Assembly (NCBI RefSeq): GCF_902706295.1
Contig: NZ_CACSJJ010000002.1
Coordinates: 248,001 to 312,000 of the forward strand
Length of the DNA stretch: 64,000 bases
DNA from: Arthrobacter sp. 18067
GTDB lineage: Bacteria; Actinomycetota; Actinomycetes; Actinomycetales; Micrococcaceae
Direction: 5' to 3'
Shown here: in pieces, positions 17,312-26,627 of the stretch
Layout of the letters: the number at the start of each line of letters is the position of its first letter
Numbering within the stretch: position 1 is the stretch's first letter
Translations under genes and position numbers: made by a program
The notes under the pieces: generated by a model
Seen by the model: the letters and a program-made list of their open reading frames with translations, nothing else
Database searches by the model: none
Told to the model about the DNA's origin: nothing

Positions 17312-18868
17312 ATGCCAGAAACTGAAAACGGCAGGAAGAACGCCGGTCTGCGGAATCCTTTGCGGGATCCGCGGGACCGGCGCCTGAACCGCATTGCCGG
17401 GCCGTCGTCGTTGGTGTTCTTCGGAGTCACCGGTGACCTTGCCCGTAAGAAGCTGATGCCCGCGGTCTATGACCTCGCGAATCGTGGGTTGTTGCCTCCG
17501 AGTTTTGCTTTGGTCGGTTTCGGCCGCCGCGACTGGGACAACGCGGATTTCGCGGCCGAGGTCAAGGAGAACGTCAAGGCCCACGCGCGAACCAGGTTCG
17601 ACGAAGCAGTGTGGGAGCAGCTCGCTTCCGGTATCCGCTTTGTTCGGGGCGAGTTCGACGACGACGACGCTTTTGAGCGCCTCGGTGATGTCCTTGATGA
17701 GTTGGATGAGACCCGTGGTACCCGCGGGAACCATGGTTTTTACTTGTCGATCCCGCCCAAGGCGTTTGAGCAGGTCTGCCGACAGCTCTCCAAGCACGGC
17801 CTGGCGCAGGCGAAGCCGGGGCAGTGGCGGCGTGTGGTGATCGAGAAGCCGTTCGGGCATGACCTTGAGTCGGCCCGGCAGCTGAACGACATTGTGGAGT
17901 CGGTGTTCCCGGCTGATGCGGTGTTCAGGATCGATCATTACCTGGGTAAGGAGACGGTGCAGAACATCCTGGCGTTGCGTTTCGCGAACCAGTTGTTCGA
18001 ACCGCTCTGGAACGCCAACTACGTGGACCATGTGCAGATCACCATGGCCGAGGACATCGGCACGGGCGGGCGTGCAGGCTATTACGACGGCGTGGGCGCT
18101 GCCCGTGACGTGATCCAGAACCACTTGCTGCAGTTGCTGGCGTTGACCGCGATGGAAGAGCCCATCTCCTTCAATGCCGATGATTTGCGGGCGGAGAAGG
18201 AAAAGGTCCTGGCCGCGGTCAAGCTCCCCGATGATCTGTCCACGCATTCGGCGCGGGGTCAGTTCACCGGTGGGTGGCAGGGCGGGGAGGAAGTCCTGGG
18301 CTACTTGGATGAGGACGGTATCCCGGCTGATTCGAAGACGGAGACGTTCGCGGCGATCCGGGTGGATATCAATACCCGGCGGTGGAATGGTGTTCCGTTC
18401 TACTTGCGTGCGGGTAAGCGCCTGGGCCGGCGCGTGACCGAGATCGCGGTGGTGTTCAAGCGGGCACCGAACCTGTTGTTCCGTGATCACGGTGAGGACG
18501 ACTTTGGTCAGAACGCCGTGGTGATCCGGGTCCAGCCCGACGAGGGCGCGACGATCCGGTTCGGGTCCAAGGTTCCGGGCACGCAGATGGAAGTCCGTGA
18601 TGTGACCATGGACTTCGGCTACGGCCATTCGTTTACCGAGTCCAGCCCCGAAGCCTACGAACGGCTGATCCTGGATGTGTTGTTGGGTGAGCCGCCGCTC
18701 TTCCCACGGCATCAGGAAGTGGAGCTGTCCTGGAAGATCCTGGACCCGTTCGAGGAGTACTGGGCCGGGCTGGATGAACAACCGCAACCCTACGCACCCG
18801 GCAGTTGGGGGCCGGCGTCGGCTGATGCCCTGCTGGCCCGTGACGGACGAACCTGGAGAAGGCCATGA
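17312..18868 (+). CDS. zwf: Glucose-6-phosphate dehydrogenase
   Basis: 518 aa. It oxidises glucose-6-phosphate to 6-phosphogluconolactone with NADP. The Rossmann motif is VFFGVTGDLARKKLMPA (about residue 32) and the substrate-binding signature RIDHYLGKE is intact; EKPFGHDL is also present. Its stop overlaps the opcA start by 4 nt (ATGA), fitting the need for OpcA in assembly or activation of this enzyme. Confidence 0.97.
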   Translation: MPETENGRKNAGLRNPLRDPRDRRLNRIAGPSSLVFFGVTGDLARKKLMPAVYDLANRGLLPPSFALVGFGRRDWDNADFAAEVKENVKAHARTRFDEAVWEQLASGIRFVRGEFDDDDAFERLGDVLDELDETRGTRGNHGFYLSIPPKAFEQVCRQLSKHGLAQAKPGQWRRVVIEKPFGHDLESARQLNDIVESVFPADAVFRIDHYLGKETVQNILALRFANQLFEPLWNANYVDHVQITMAEDIGTGGRAGYYDGVGAARDVIQNHLLQLLALTAMEEPISFNADDLRAEKEKVLAAVKLPDDLSTHSARGQFTGGWQGGEEVLGYLDEDGIPADSKTETFAAIRVDINTRRWNGVPFYLRAGKRLGRRVTEIAVVFKRAPNLLFRDHGEDDFGQNAVVIRVQPDEGATIRFGSKVPGTQMEVRDVTMDFGYGHSFTESSPEAYERLILDVLLGEPPLFPRHQEVELSWKILDPFEEYWAGLDEQPQPYAPGSWGPASADALLARDGRTWRRP

Positions 18869-19806
18869 TCGTAGATCTTCCCGATACCACTACCTCCAAG
18901 ATTTCCAAGAAGATCATGTCCCTGCGTGAGCAGGGCGGCGTGATTGCCTTGGGTCGTGTGCTGACCCTGGTGGTGGTGACCAAGTCCGGGCAGGAAGAAG
19001 AAGCCATCGAGGCAGCCAATGAAGCCAGCCGGGAACACCCCTGCCGGATCATTGTCCTGGCCGACGCCGGTGTTGAAGGCCCGGACCGTCTCGACGCGCA
19101 AATCCGTGTCGGTGGGGACGCCGGCGCGTCCGAGGTCATCGTGCTGCGCGGCCACGGGCACATGGCCCACGAAAGCGAATCCCTGGTCGCGGCCCTGCTC
19201 CTCCCGGACGCGCCGATCGTGGCCTGGTGGCCGCACGGCGCCCCGGAAAGCGCCTGCGAAACCTCCATCGGCCGCATCGCGCACCGCCGCATCACGGACT
19301 CAGCCAACGAACCAGACCCACGCCGGGCCTTGGAGAACATCCGCGCCACGTACAAAGCCGGCGACACCGACCTCGCCTGGACCCGCCTGACCAACTGGCG
19401 CATGCAACTCGCAGCTGTCTTCGACCAAGTGGACGGCGACCCCGTGTCTGCCGTTGCCGTTGAAGGTGCCTCGGACTCCCCCAGCACGCTGCTGCTGGCC
19501 GCCTGGCTGAGCCTTGCCCTGCAGGCCCCGGTCACCATCGTGGCCGACCCTGCAGGTACCGGAATCCGCCGTGTCCGCCTCACCCGAGCCAGCGGCGACG
19601 TCCAGCTCTTCCGCCCCGGCCTGTCCGTAGCGGAGCTGACGCAGCCGGGACAGCCGGCGCAGCGTATCACGCTCCCCCGCCGGAGCCTGAAGGATTGCCT
19701 CGCTGAGGAACTGCGACGGCTTGATCCGGACGAAGTCTTCGGAGAAGTGATTACGATGGGACTGCCACTTACCAGCCAGAGGAGAGTCCAGACCAGTGCA
19801 CGCTGA
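18865..19806 (+). CDS. opcA: OpcA, glucose-6-phosphate dehydrogenase assembly protein
   Basis: 313 aa, starting MIVDLPDTTTSKISKKIM. OpcA homologues in cyanobacteria and actinobacteria bind and activate Zwf. The family signature region HGHMAHESESLVAALLLPDAP and the conserved TNWRMQLAAVFDQV are present. It overlaps zwf by 4 nt at its start and pgl by 11 nt at its end, so Zwf, OpcA and Pgl should be made in step. Confidence 0.93.
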   Translation: MIVDLPDTTTSKISKKIMSLREQGGVIALGRVLTLVVVTKSGQEEEAIEAANEASREHPCRIIVLADAGVEGPDRLDAQIRVGGDAGASEVIVLRGHGHMAHESESLVAALLLPDAPIVAWWPHGAPESACETSIGRIAHRRITDSANEPDPRRALENIRATYKAGDTDLAWTRLTNWRMQLAAVFDQVDGDPVSAVAVEGASDSPSTLLLAAWLSLALQAPVTIVADPAGTGIRRVRLTRASGDVQLFRPGLSVAELTQPGQPAQRITLPRRSLKDCLAEELRRLDPDEVFGEVITMGLPLTSQRRVQTSAR

Positions 19807-20614
19807 GCCAAGAGTAAGCATCCACCCCGATTCCAAGGTGTTGATGGCCGCCATCGCGGCCCGTCTCATCACCAAGCTTGTGGATGTCCAGGACAAGCAC
19901 GGCGAAGCGACGGTGGTCCTCACGGGCGGAACCGTTGGCATTGGGACGTTGAAGGCAGTAGCAGATTCCGCCGCAGCCCCTGCAGTCGACTGGTCGAAGG
20001 TCAACTTCTGGTGGGGGGACGAGCGTTTTGTTGCCGCGGACAGCGATGACAGGAATACGCGCCAAGCACATCAGGCCTTGTTGGCCCACCTGGCGGTGGA
20101 TCCTGCCCGGATTCACGAGCCCGGGTCAACGGACCAGTTCGCCACCGCAGACGAAGCCGCAGACGCTTACGCTGAGGAGCTTAAAGAGGCTGCCGAAGCT
20201 GAACATGCAGCGGATATGTCTGACGACCGGTCTGACAAGCCTGGCATCCTGCCCCGCTTCGACATTCTGCTCCTTGGCGTAGGTCCGGATGCCCACATTG
20301 CGTCATTGTTCCCCGAGCAGGCAGGCGTTCGTGAGAAGGAGCGCACTGTGGTGGGCGTGGAGAACTCTCCCAAGCCGCCGCCGTCGCGCATTTCACTGAC
20401 GCTGCCGGCCATCAACACCGCCCAGGAAATCTGGATGGTTGTTGCCGGCGAGGACAAGGCCGGGGCCGTTGGTCTGGCCTTGGCTGGTGCCAACCCGGTC
20501 CAGGTCCCGGCAGCGGGTCCGGCCGGTCGTGCGCGCACCCTGTGGCTTATCGACGAGAATGCAGCCTCACGCGTCCCCCAGCAGTTGGTCCGGAAGGACC
20601 CCGCGGGCGCGTAA
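19796..20614 (+). CDS. pgl: 6-phosphogluconolactonase (DevB type)
   Basis: 272 aa from GTG 19796. It hydrolyses 6-phosphogluconolactone, the Zwf product. Visible motifs are TVVLTGGTVGIGTLKAV, NFWWGDERFVAADSDDRN and LLLGVGPDAHIASLFP, all typical of the glucosamine/lactonase fold. An acidic insert near residues 130-145 (EAEHAADMSDDRSD) is variable in the family. Its last 48 nt overlap the convergent rbpA gene, and the operon terminator lies inside rbpA. Confidence 0.94.
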   Translation: MHAEPRVSIHPDSKVLMAAIAARLITKLVDVQDKHGEATVVLTGGTVGIGTLKAVADSAAAPAVDWSKVNFWWGDERFVAADSDDRNTRQAHQALLAHLAVDPARIHEPGSTDQFATADEAADAYAEELKEAAEAEHAADMSDDRSDKPGILPRFDILLLGVGPDAHIASLFPEQAGVREKERTVVGVENSPKPPPSRISLTLPAINTAQEIWMVVAGEDKAGAVGLALAGANPVQVPAAGPAGRARTLWLIDENAASRVPQQLVRKDPAGA

Positions 20615-20962
20615 CCGTTCCAACGCTCCAGCCAGGACCACTTCGGCGTCCTGGCTGGAGCGTCTCTCTTTAACGTAATCCAGATGGGATTTGAAGAGTT
20701 CGTCCTCGGGCTTTGTGGAGGCGGGATGGCCAGGATCCCGCGATGCGGACAGGCCGCATTTCGGACAGTCCCAGCTCTTGGGAATTTGGTCGTCGGGAAG
20801 CTTAAGGAAAACAAGCCGCGTCTCGTGTCCCTTGGCGCACCAATAGGGAACCCGAATACGCGGCAGTTGCTCGCCTGCGCCGTGGTCGCTCTGATTCCTC
20901 GGAGCTGAACCCTGGGTTACACCTACGCGGGTGCCCCGATAACCAGGCGTGCCATGAACCAT
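20567..20962 (-). CDS. rbpA: RNA polymerase-binding protein RbpA
   Basis: 131 aa, of the Micrococcaceae RbpA type. It starts MVHGTPGYRGTRVG, has a zinc-ribbon-like pair (YWCAKGHE and WDCPKCG), and ends in the sigma-interaction helix region (FKSHLDYVKERRSSQDAE). RbpA stabilises promoter complexes of actinobacterial RNA polymerase with its principal sigma factor. ATG at 20962 follows a possible TAGGGG -10 by seven bases. Its 3' end overlaps pgl, and codons for about residues 99-115 also form the pgl operon terminator on the other strand. Confidence 0.9.
   Translation of the reverse strand: MVHGTPGYRGTRVGVTQGSAPRNQSDHGAGEQLPRIRVPYWCAKGHETRLVFLKLPDDQIPKSWDCPKCGLSASRDPGHPASTKPEDELFKSHLDYVKERRSSQDAEVVLAGALERLRARGVLPDQLLGDA
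20623..20671 (+). terminator. Terminator of the tkt-pgl operon, inside the rbpA coding sequence
   Basis: ACGCTCCAGCCAGGAC (20623-20638) pairs perfectly over 16 bp with 20648-20663, with a 9-nt loop containing TTCGG, and is followed by CTCTCTTT. It begins 8 nt after the pgl stop. On the minus strand the same bases are in-frame rbpA codons. Confidence 0.8.
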
Positions 20963-20998
20963 TTTCGAACCCCTAGCGACTCGGTGGTCGGCCGTCCC

Positions 20999-21026
20999 GG
21001 CCTGTGGGCCTTACGGCCAACAGGCC
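20999..21026 (-). promoter_or_regulatory. Hairpin upstream of rbpA
   Basis: GGCCTGTGGGCC-TTAC-GGCCAACAGGCC forms an 11-bp stem with one mismatch, 37-64 bp upstream of the rbpA start. No T tract follows on the minus strand. It may be a leader hairpin if transcription begins further upstream, or an operator. Confidence 0.35.
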
Positions 21027-21066
21027 CAGTCTAATGCGAGGGCTCGACGACGGCACTAGGGTCGGT

Positions 21067-21094
21067 GTCTTGGGTTAAAAGTCTTGGGTCAAAA
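21067..21094. repeat. Tandem 14-bp direct repeat upstream of rbpA
   Basis: GTCTTGGGTTAAAA is followed immediately by GTCTTGGGTCAAAA, with one mismatch. The repeats abut the secG terminator and lie about 105-130 bp upstream of rbpA. They may be a regulator site; nothing else in the window matches them by eye. Confidence 0.5.
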
Positions 21095-21129
21095 AGGGGA
21101 GGCTCCGTTCAGGAACCTCCCCTTCTTTT
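21094..21129 (-). terminator. Terminator of the gap-pgk-tpiA-secG operon
   Basis: AAGGGGAGG (21094-21102) pairs with CCTCCCCTT (21116-21124). Read on the minus strand the stem ends in CCCCTTTTT, a canonical intrinsic terminator, starting 8 nt after the secG stop. Confidence 0.85.
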
Positions 21130-21136
21130 GGGATGA

Positions 21137-21394
21137 CTAGGAGTCGCCACCCGAGGTGAAGCGCATGATCAGCCCGAGGCCAATGATGACAACACCCCAC
21201 GTGATACCCAGAATGATGGTGAACCGGTTAAGGTTGCGCTCGGCTACACCGGACGAACTCAATCCGGAGCTCATTCCGCCACCGAACATGTCGGACAAAC
21301 CGCCGCCACGCCCTTTATGCAGGAGGATGAGCAGCGTCAGCAGAAGGCTGGTGATGCCCAGCAGAATCTGCAGAATGACTTGAAGAACGTCCAC
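21137..21394 (-). CDS. secG: Protein-export translocase subunit SecG
   Basis: 85 aa with two membrane helices (VLQVILQILLGITSLLLTLLILL and IILGITWGVVIIGLGLIM). The connecting Gly-rich loop GRGGGLSDMFGGGMSSG is the SecG hallmark. It is an accessory subunit of the SecYEG channel. It is the last gene of the glycolytic operon, as in other actinobacteria, with an AAAGG Shine-Dalgarno. Confidence 0.94.
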   Translation of the reverse strand: MDVLQVILQILLGITSLLLTLLILLHKGRGGGLSDMFGGGMSSGLSSSGVAERNLNRFTIILGITWGVVIIGLGLIMRFTSGGDS

Positions 21395-21430
21395 GACGGC
21401 CTTTCGAAGAAACGGAAAACGGGAGCCGGA

Positions 21431-22246
21431 CTAGTCCGTGACGAGGTGGCTCTCGAACCTGACAATGTTAGCAAACTCAGCGGGGTCCAGGCTGGCGCCA
21501 CCCACGAGCAATCCGTCAACGTCGCTTTCAGCCATGATGGCGGCAGCATTGTTGGCCTTTACGGAGCCGCCATACAGCAGCCGGGTCTTCGCCGAGACAG
21601 TCTCGTCGAAGAGTTCGGCAAGCTCCGCGCGGATGGCTGCGCACATTTCCTGTGCATCCTCCGGGCCGGCAACTTCACCTGTACCGATGGCCCAGACAGG
21701 TTCGTAGGCAACAACGAGTTCGGCGGCCTGCTCGGCCGTGAGTCCTTCGACGCCGGCGCGCAGCTGGGCCAAGGTGTGCTCCACGTGCGTACCGGCCTGG
21801 CGGACGTCGAGGCCTTCGCCGACGCAGAGAACGGGAGTGACACCGTGACGGAATCCGGCCTTGACCTTTGCGTTCAGGACGTCATCGGATTCGTTATGAA
21901 TCGTGCGGCGCTCACTGTGCCCAACCAGGACATAGGCACAGCCCAACTTGCTGAGGAACTGACCGGAGATGTCGCCGGTGTAGGCGCCGGAGTCGAACTG
22001 GGAGAGGTCCTGGCCGCCGTAGTCAACATCGAGCTCATCGCCCTGTACCAGCGTCTGAACGCCACGGAGATCGGTGAACGGCGGAAAGACAGCGACTTCG
22101 GCACGGTTGTAGTCGTGCTTCGCGTCGGAGAGCGTCCAGGCGAGCTTCTGCAGCAGGGTGATGCCCTGGACGTGGTCCATGTTCATCTTCCAGTTGCCGG
22201 CGATGAAGGGCTTGCGGACAAAGTTGCCGTTGGCAGAGGTAGTCAC
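21431..22246 (-). CDS. tpiA: Triosephosphate isomerase
   Basis: 271 aa. It interconverts dihydroxyacetone phosphate and glyceraldehyde-3-phosphate. The substrate lysine motif AGNWKMN, the catalytic His in [10 protein letters not shown], the catalytic Glu in [14 protein letters not shown] (loop 6 hinge) and the phosphate-binding [10 protein letters not shown] and LVGGASLDP are all present. It is separated from pgk by 75 bp that hold a strong hairpin. Confidence 0.97.
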   Translation of the reverse strand: MTTSANGNFVRKPFIAGNWKMNMDHVQGITLLQKLAWTLSDAKHDYNRAEVAVFPPFTDLRGVQTLVQGDELDVDYGGQDLSQFDSGAYTGDISGQFLSKLGCAYVLVGHSERRTIHNESDDVLNAKVKAGFRHGVTPVLCVGEGLDVRQAGTHVEHTLAQLRAGVEGLTAEQAAELVVAYEPVWAIGTGEVAGPEDAQEMCAAIRAELAELFDETVSAKTRLLYGGSVKANNAAAIMAESDVDGLLVGGASLDPAEFANIVRFESHLVTD

Positions 22247-22279
22247 ATGAACTCCAAAGAATGCGTTGAGATATGGAAC

Positions 22280-22311
22280 GGCCGGCAGGACGCATTGGCG
22301 TCCTGCCGGCC
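22280..22311 (-). promoter_or_regulatory. 14-bp perfect hairpin between pgk and tpiA
   Basis: GGCCGGCAGGACGC pairs perfectly with GCGTCCTGCCGGCC around a 4-nt loop. It lies between the pgk stop (22322) and the tpiA start (22246). No T tract follows in the direction of transcription, so it is more likely an mRNA-processing, stability or partial-attenuation element than a full terminator. Confidence 0.7.
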
Positions 22312-22321
22312 GGATTGGTGC

Positions 22322-23548
22322 TTAGCGGTCCAGGACGCTCAAGCCGGGAAGTTCCTTGCCTTCAAGGTACTCCAGGCTCGCGCCACCACCGGTAGAGATG
22401 TGACCGAACTGCGAATCCTCGAACCCGAGCGTCCGCACTGCTGCAGCGGAGTCGCCGCCACCGACCACAGTGAAGGCAACCGTGTCAGTCAGGGCCTGTG
22501 CAATGGCACGAGTGCCACTGGAGAAGGCTTCGAATTCGAACACACCCATGGGACCGTTCCAGAAAACAGTTTTGGCCCCTTCGATCTGAGCTGCGAACGC
22601 CGAGGCGGATTCCGGCCCAATATCCAGTCCGATGCCGGAAGCGCCGAAAGCGCTGTCCTCGATGGCATCTGCCTTCACGACCTCATGCTCAGCGTCCGCT
22701 GCGAAGCGGCTCGCCACCACAACGTCCGTGGGGATCACGAAGGATGTTCCCGCGTCAGAGGCACGCTTGAGGTAGTCCTGAACTACGGGGATCTGGTCTT
22801 CCTCGAGGAGGCTTCCCGCCACCTTGTGGCCAGCTGCGGCCAGGAAGGTGAAAAGCATGCCACCGCCCACAAGGATGGTGTCTGCCTTGCCGAGCAGGTT
22901 GTCGATGACTGCCAGCTTGTCAGAGACCTTGGAACCGCCGAGAACCACCACGTAGGGACGCTGAGTGTCCGTTGTGAGCTTCCGCAGAACCTCAACCTCG
23001 GTGTGGACAAGATCGCCCAGGTATGAGGGCAGCCGGGTAGCCACGTCAAAGACGCTGGCGTGCTTGCGGTGGACCGCGCCGAAAGCGTCGTCCACGAACG
23101 CGCCGTTGCTTCCCGTGAGGGCCACCAACTCGTCAGCGAAGGCGCCGCGCTCGGCGTCGTCCTTGCTGGTTTCGCGGGCATCGAAGCGGACGTTCTCAAG
23201 GACGAGCACTTCGCCGTCCTGCAGGGCAGCGGCAAGCTCCTTGGCGGAGTCTCCCACCGTGTCTGCGGCGAGTTCTACCTTGAAGTCTGCGAGTTCCGCG
23301 AGGCGGTCCGCAGCGGGCTTCAAGGAGTACTTGTCTTCGGGGGCGCCTTTGGGACGTCCCAAGTGGGCGGTTACGAGCACACGGGCACCGGCGTCCGAGA
23401 GCTTCTTGAGGACCGGAAGGGAGGCCTTGATGCGGCCGTCGTCGGTCACTGTAGAGCCGTCGAGCGGCACATTCAGGTCACTTCTGACCAAAATGTACCG
23501 CCCGCGGACACCTTCAGCGATGAGTTCGTTGAGGGTGTGAGATGTCAT
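22322..23548 (-). CDS. pgk: Phosphoglycerate kinase
   Basis: 408 aa. It makes ATP from 1,3-bisphosphoglycerate. [44 protein letters not shown] and the nucleotide site [14 protein letters not shown] are all conserved. The ATG is 9 nt after the gap stop. It lacks a clear Shine-Dalgarno, but TAGGGT sits exactly 6 nt before the ATG (its TAG being the gap stop), so an extra leaderless start is possible. Confidence 0.97.
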   Translation of the reverse strand: MTSHTLNELIAEGVRGRYILVRSDLNVPLDGSTVTDDGRIKASLPVLKKLSDAGARVLVTAHLGRPKGAPEDKYSLKPAADRLAELADFKVELAADTVGDSAKELAAALQDGEVLVLENVRFDARETSKDDAERGAFADELVALTGSNGAFVDDAFGAVHRKHASVFDVATRLPSYLGDLVHTEVEVLRKLTTDTQRPYVVVLGGSKVSDKLAVIDNLLGKADTILVGGGMLFTFLAAAGHKVAGSLLEEDQIPVVQDYLKRASDAGTSFVIPTDVVVASRFAADAEHEVVKADAIEDSAFGASGIGLDIGPESASAFAAQIEGAKTVFWNGPMGVFEFEAFSSGTRAIAQALTDTVAFTVVGGGDSAAAVRTLGFEDSQFGHISTGGGASLEYLEGKELPGLSVLDR

Positions 23549-23557
23549 GTGTCTACC

Positions 23558-24574
<1,017 letters not shown>

Positions 24575-24740
24575 TCAATCTCCTTGGTGCTCTTGCAAGC
24601 ACGCCTAGTGAGTCGGATTAAAAATTTCCAACTAACAGACCCCGCACGTCTTTGGGCAGAGGTGATTATCAGATCGGAGGGCGACCAGCCACGTTGCTGA
24701 AGGCTAACCGCCTTCCGTGATCCATCTTACGTTTAACTGA

Positions 24741-24770
24741 GCCTGCCCCCGCAACTGCGGAGGCAGGCTT
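24741..24770 (-). terminator. Probable terminator of sodA
   Basis: AGCCTGCC (24741-24748) pairs with GGCAGGCT (24763-24770), with an inner CCGCA/TGCGG stem. It lies 70 bp downstream of the sodA stop and 170 bp upstream of gap. The T tract is poor in either direction, so this could be a U-independent terminator. The rest of 24569-24839 shows the gap leader and no gene. Confidence 0.55.
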
Positions 24771-24839
24771 TCCAGCATTTGGTCCGAATTCACGCAAAAA
24801 GTGACTTTTGTTACATCGGCGTGAACCGGGGCTCACCAA

Positions 24840-25463
24840 CTAGAGGACGATGAGGCCCGTGGCGTTGGCGCGTGCGGCTTCGAAGCGCTTGGCGACGTCC
24901 GCCCAGTTGACGATGTTCCAGAATGCCTTGACGTAGTCAGCCTTGACGTTGACGTAGTCCAGGTAGAAGGCGTGCTCCCACATGTCGAGCATGAGCAGCG
25001 GTGTGGTGCCTACTGCGACGTTGCCCTGCTGATCGTAGAGCTGTTCGATGAGCAGGTTTCCACCGATGGGCTCGTAGGCCAGGAAAGCCCAGCCGGAACC
25101 CTGCAGGCCAAGCGCAGCGGCGCTGAACTGGGCACGGAAAGCATCGAAGGAGCCGAAGGCGTCGTCGATGGCAGCTGCGAGCTCACCTTCGGGCTTGTCG
25201 CCGCCGTCCGGGGAGATGTTGTTCCAGAAGACGGAGTGGTTGATGTGTCCGCCGGTGTGGAACGCGAGGTCCTTGGAGAGACGGTTGATGTTGGCGTAGT
25301 CGCCCTTCTCGCGGGCATCGGCCAGCTGGGAAAGGGCGTTGTTGGCGCCTGCAACATATGCCGCATGGTGCTTGCTGTGGTGCAGCTCCATGATCTTTGC
25401 CGAAATGTGCGGCTCGAGTGCTGCATAGTCGTAGCCGAGCTCGGGCAGAACGTACTCTGTCAC
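24840..25463 (-). CDS. sodA: Superoxide dismutase (Mn/Fe type)
   Basis: 207 aa from GTG 25463, preceded by GGAGGA six bases upstream, which decides the start over an in-frame TTG at 25475. Metal ligands are visible: His in MELHHSKHH, His in [10 protein letters not shown], and Asp/His in [11 protein letters not shown]. It detoxifies superoxide; relatives use Mn or Fe, and the sequence alone does not settle which. No signal peptide, so cytoplasmic by prediction. Confidence 0.94.
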   Translation of the reverse strand: MTEYVLPELGYDYAALEPHISAKIMELHHSKHHAAYVAGANNALSQLADAREKGDYANINRLSKDLAFHTGGHINHSVFWNNISPDGGDKPEGELAAAIDDAFGSFDAFRAQFSAAALGLQGSGWAFLAYEPIGGNLLIEQLYDQQGNVAVGTTPLLMLDMWEHAFYLDYVNVKADYVKAFWNIVNWADVAKRFEAARANATGLIVL

Positions 25464-25637
25464 GAAATCCTCCAATGTAGTGGACTGACGTCCGGGTTGG
25501 TAACTCTCGTTATTTCATCCGGCCAGCGGGCCGACCGGAAATCCTTGGCGAAGAAACCTGCTCTTGCCTCCACCGGGAACAACCCGCGGTTGCCTTGCAG
25601 TATTTCCTCCGCACTTTTTCGATTCTATGGGTGTGCG

Positions 25638-26618
25638 CTATTCGTCCATCATTTCCGGAGTCACATTTGCCTCAGTGCCCGGGATGCCCAAATCCATTGC
25701 ACGTTTGTCGGCCATGGCAAGGAGGCGCCGGATTCGGCCGGCAATGGCGTCCTTTGTCATGGGTGGATCGGCAAGGCGGCCAAGTTCGTCCAGGCTTGCC
25801 TGCTTGTGGGCTACCCGGAGTTCCCCGGCGTACTTGAGGTGATCCGGTACGTCATCGCCCAGGATCTCCAGAGCCCGGTCAACCCTGGCACCGGCCGCCA
25901 CGGCAGCCTGCGCCGAGCGGCGCAGGTTGGCGTCGTCAAAATTGGCAAGCCTGTTGGCGGTGGCCCGTACTTCCTTGCGCATCCGCCGTTCCTCCCAGAC
26001 CATCAAGGCATCGTGGGCACCCATACGTGTCAGGAGGGCCGCGATGGTATCTCCGTCACGGATCACTACACGGTCAACGCCGCGCACTTCGCGGGCCTTG
26101 GCCTGGATGCCGAGACGACGGGCGGCTCCAACAAGTGCCAGCGCTGATTCAGGGCCGGGGCACGTGACCTCGAGCGAGGACGAGCGACCTGGTTCTGTCA
26201 GGGATCCGTGGGCGAGGAATGCGCCGCGCCACACAGCCTCGGCGTCTGCGGCCGAGCCGTTGACGACCACCGATGGTAGTCCGCGCACCGGGCGTCCACG
26301 TCCGTCAAGCAGGCCGGTTTGGCGGGCGAGGGCCTCACCGTCACGCACGACCCTGACCACGTACCTGCTCCCCCGGCGCAAGCCGCCGCCGGAGACCACG
26401 ATGATTTCGCTCTGGTGGCCGTAGACCTCGGCGATCGCCGCGCGGAGGCGCCGGGCCGTTGAGGCGAGGTCAACCTCGGCCTCAATGACTATCCGTCCCG
26501 AGATGATGTGCAGGCCGCCGGCAAAGCGCAGCATTGCCGAAACTTCCGCCTTTCGGACCGAAGATTTCTTGATGTCCAGCCGGGACAGTTCGTCCTTGAC
26601 CGACGCAGTAAGTGCCAT
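25638..26618 (-). CDS. whiA: WhiA, sporulation/cell-division transcription regulator
   Basis: 326 aa, starting [15 protein letters not shown]. WhiA combines a LAGLIDADG-homing-endonuclease-like N-terminal domain ([33 protein letters not shown]) with a C-terminal helix-turn-helix ([26 protein letters not shown]). In non-sporulating actinobacteria it is kept and linked to cell division. AGGA precedes the ATG. It lies 9 nt after yvcK in the conserved rapZ-yvcK-whiA cluster. Confidence 0.95.
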   Translation of the reverse strand: MALTASVKDELSRLDIKKSSVRKAEVSAMLRFAGGLHIISGRIVIEAEVDLASTARRLRAAIAEVYGHQSEIIVVSGGGLRRGSRYVVRVVRDGEALARQTGLLDGRGRPVRGLPSVVVNGSAADAEAVWRGAFLAHGSLTEPGRSSSLEVTCPGPESALALVGAARRLGIQAKAREVRGVDRVVIRDGDTIAALLTRMGAHDALMVWEERRMRKEVRATANRLANFDDANLRRSAQAAVAAGARVDRALEILGDDVPDHLKYAGELRVAHKQASLDELGRLADPPMTKDAIAGRIRRLLAMADKRAMDLGIPGTEANVTPEMMDE

Positions 26619-26627
26619 CGCGTGTTC

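Noticed and set aside
25464..25475. TTG start for sodA at 25475
   Set aside because: The extra codons are the Shine-Dalgarno itself (GGAGGA). GTG 25463 has ideal spacing and gives the normal SodA N-terminus.
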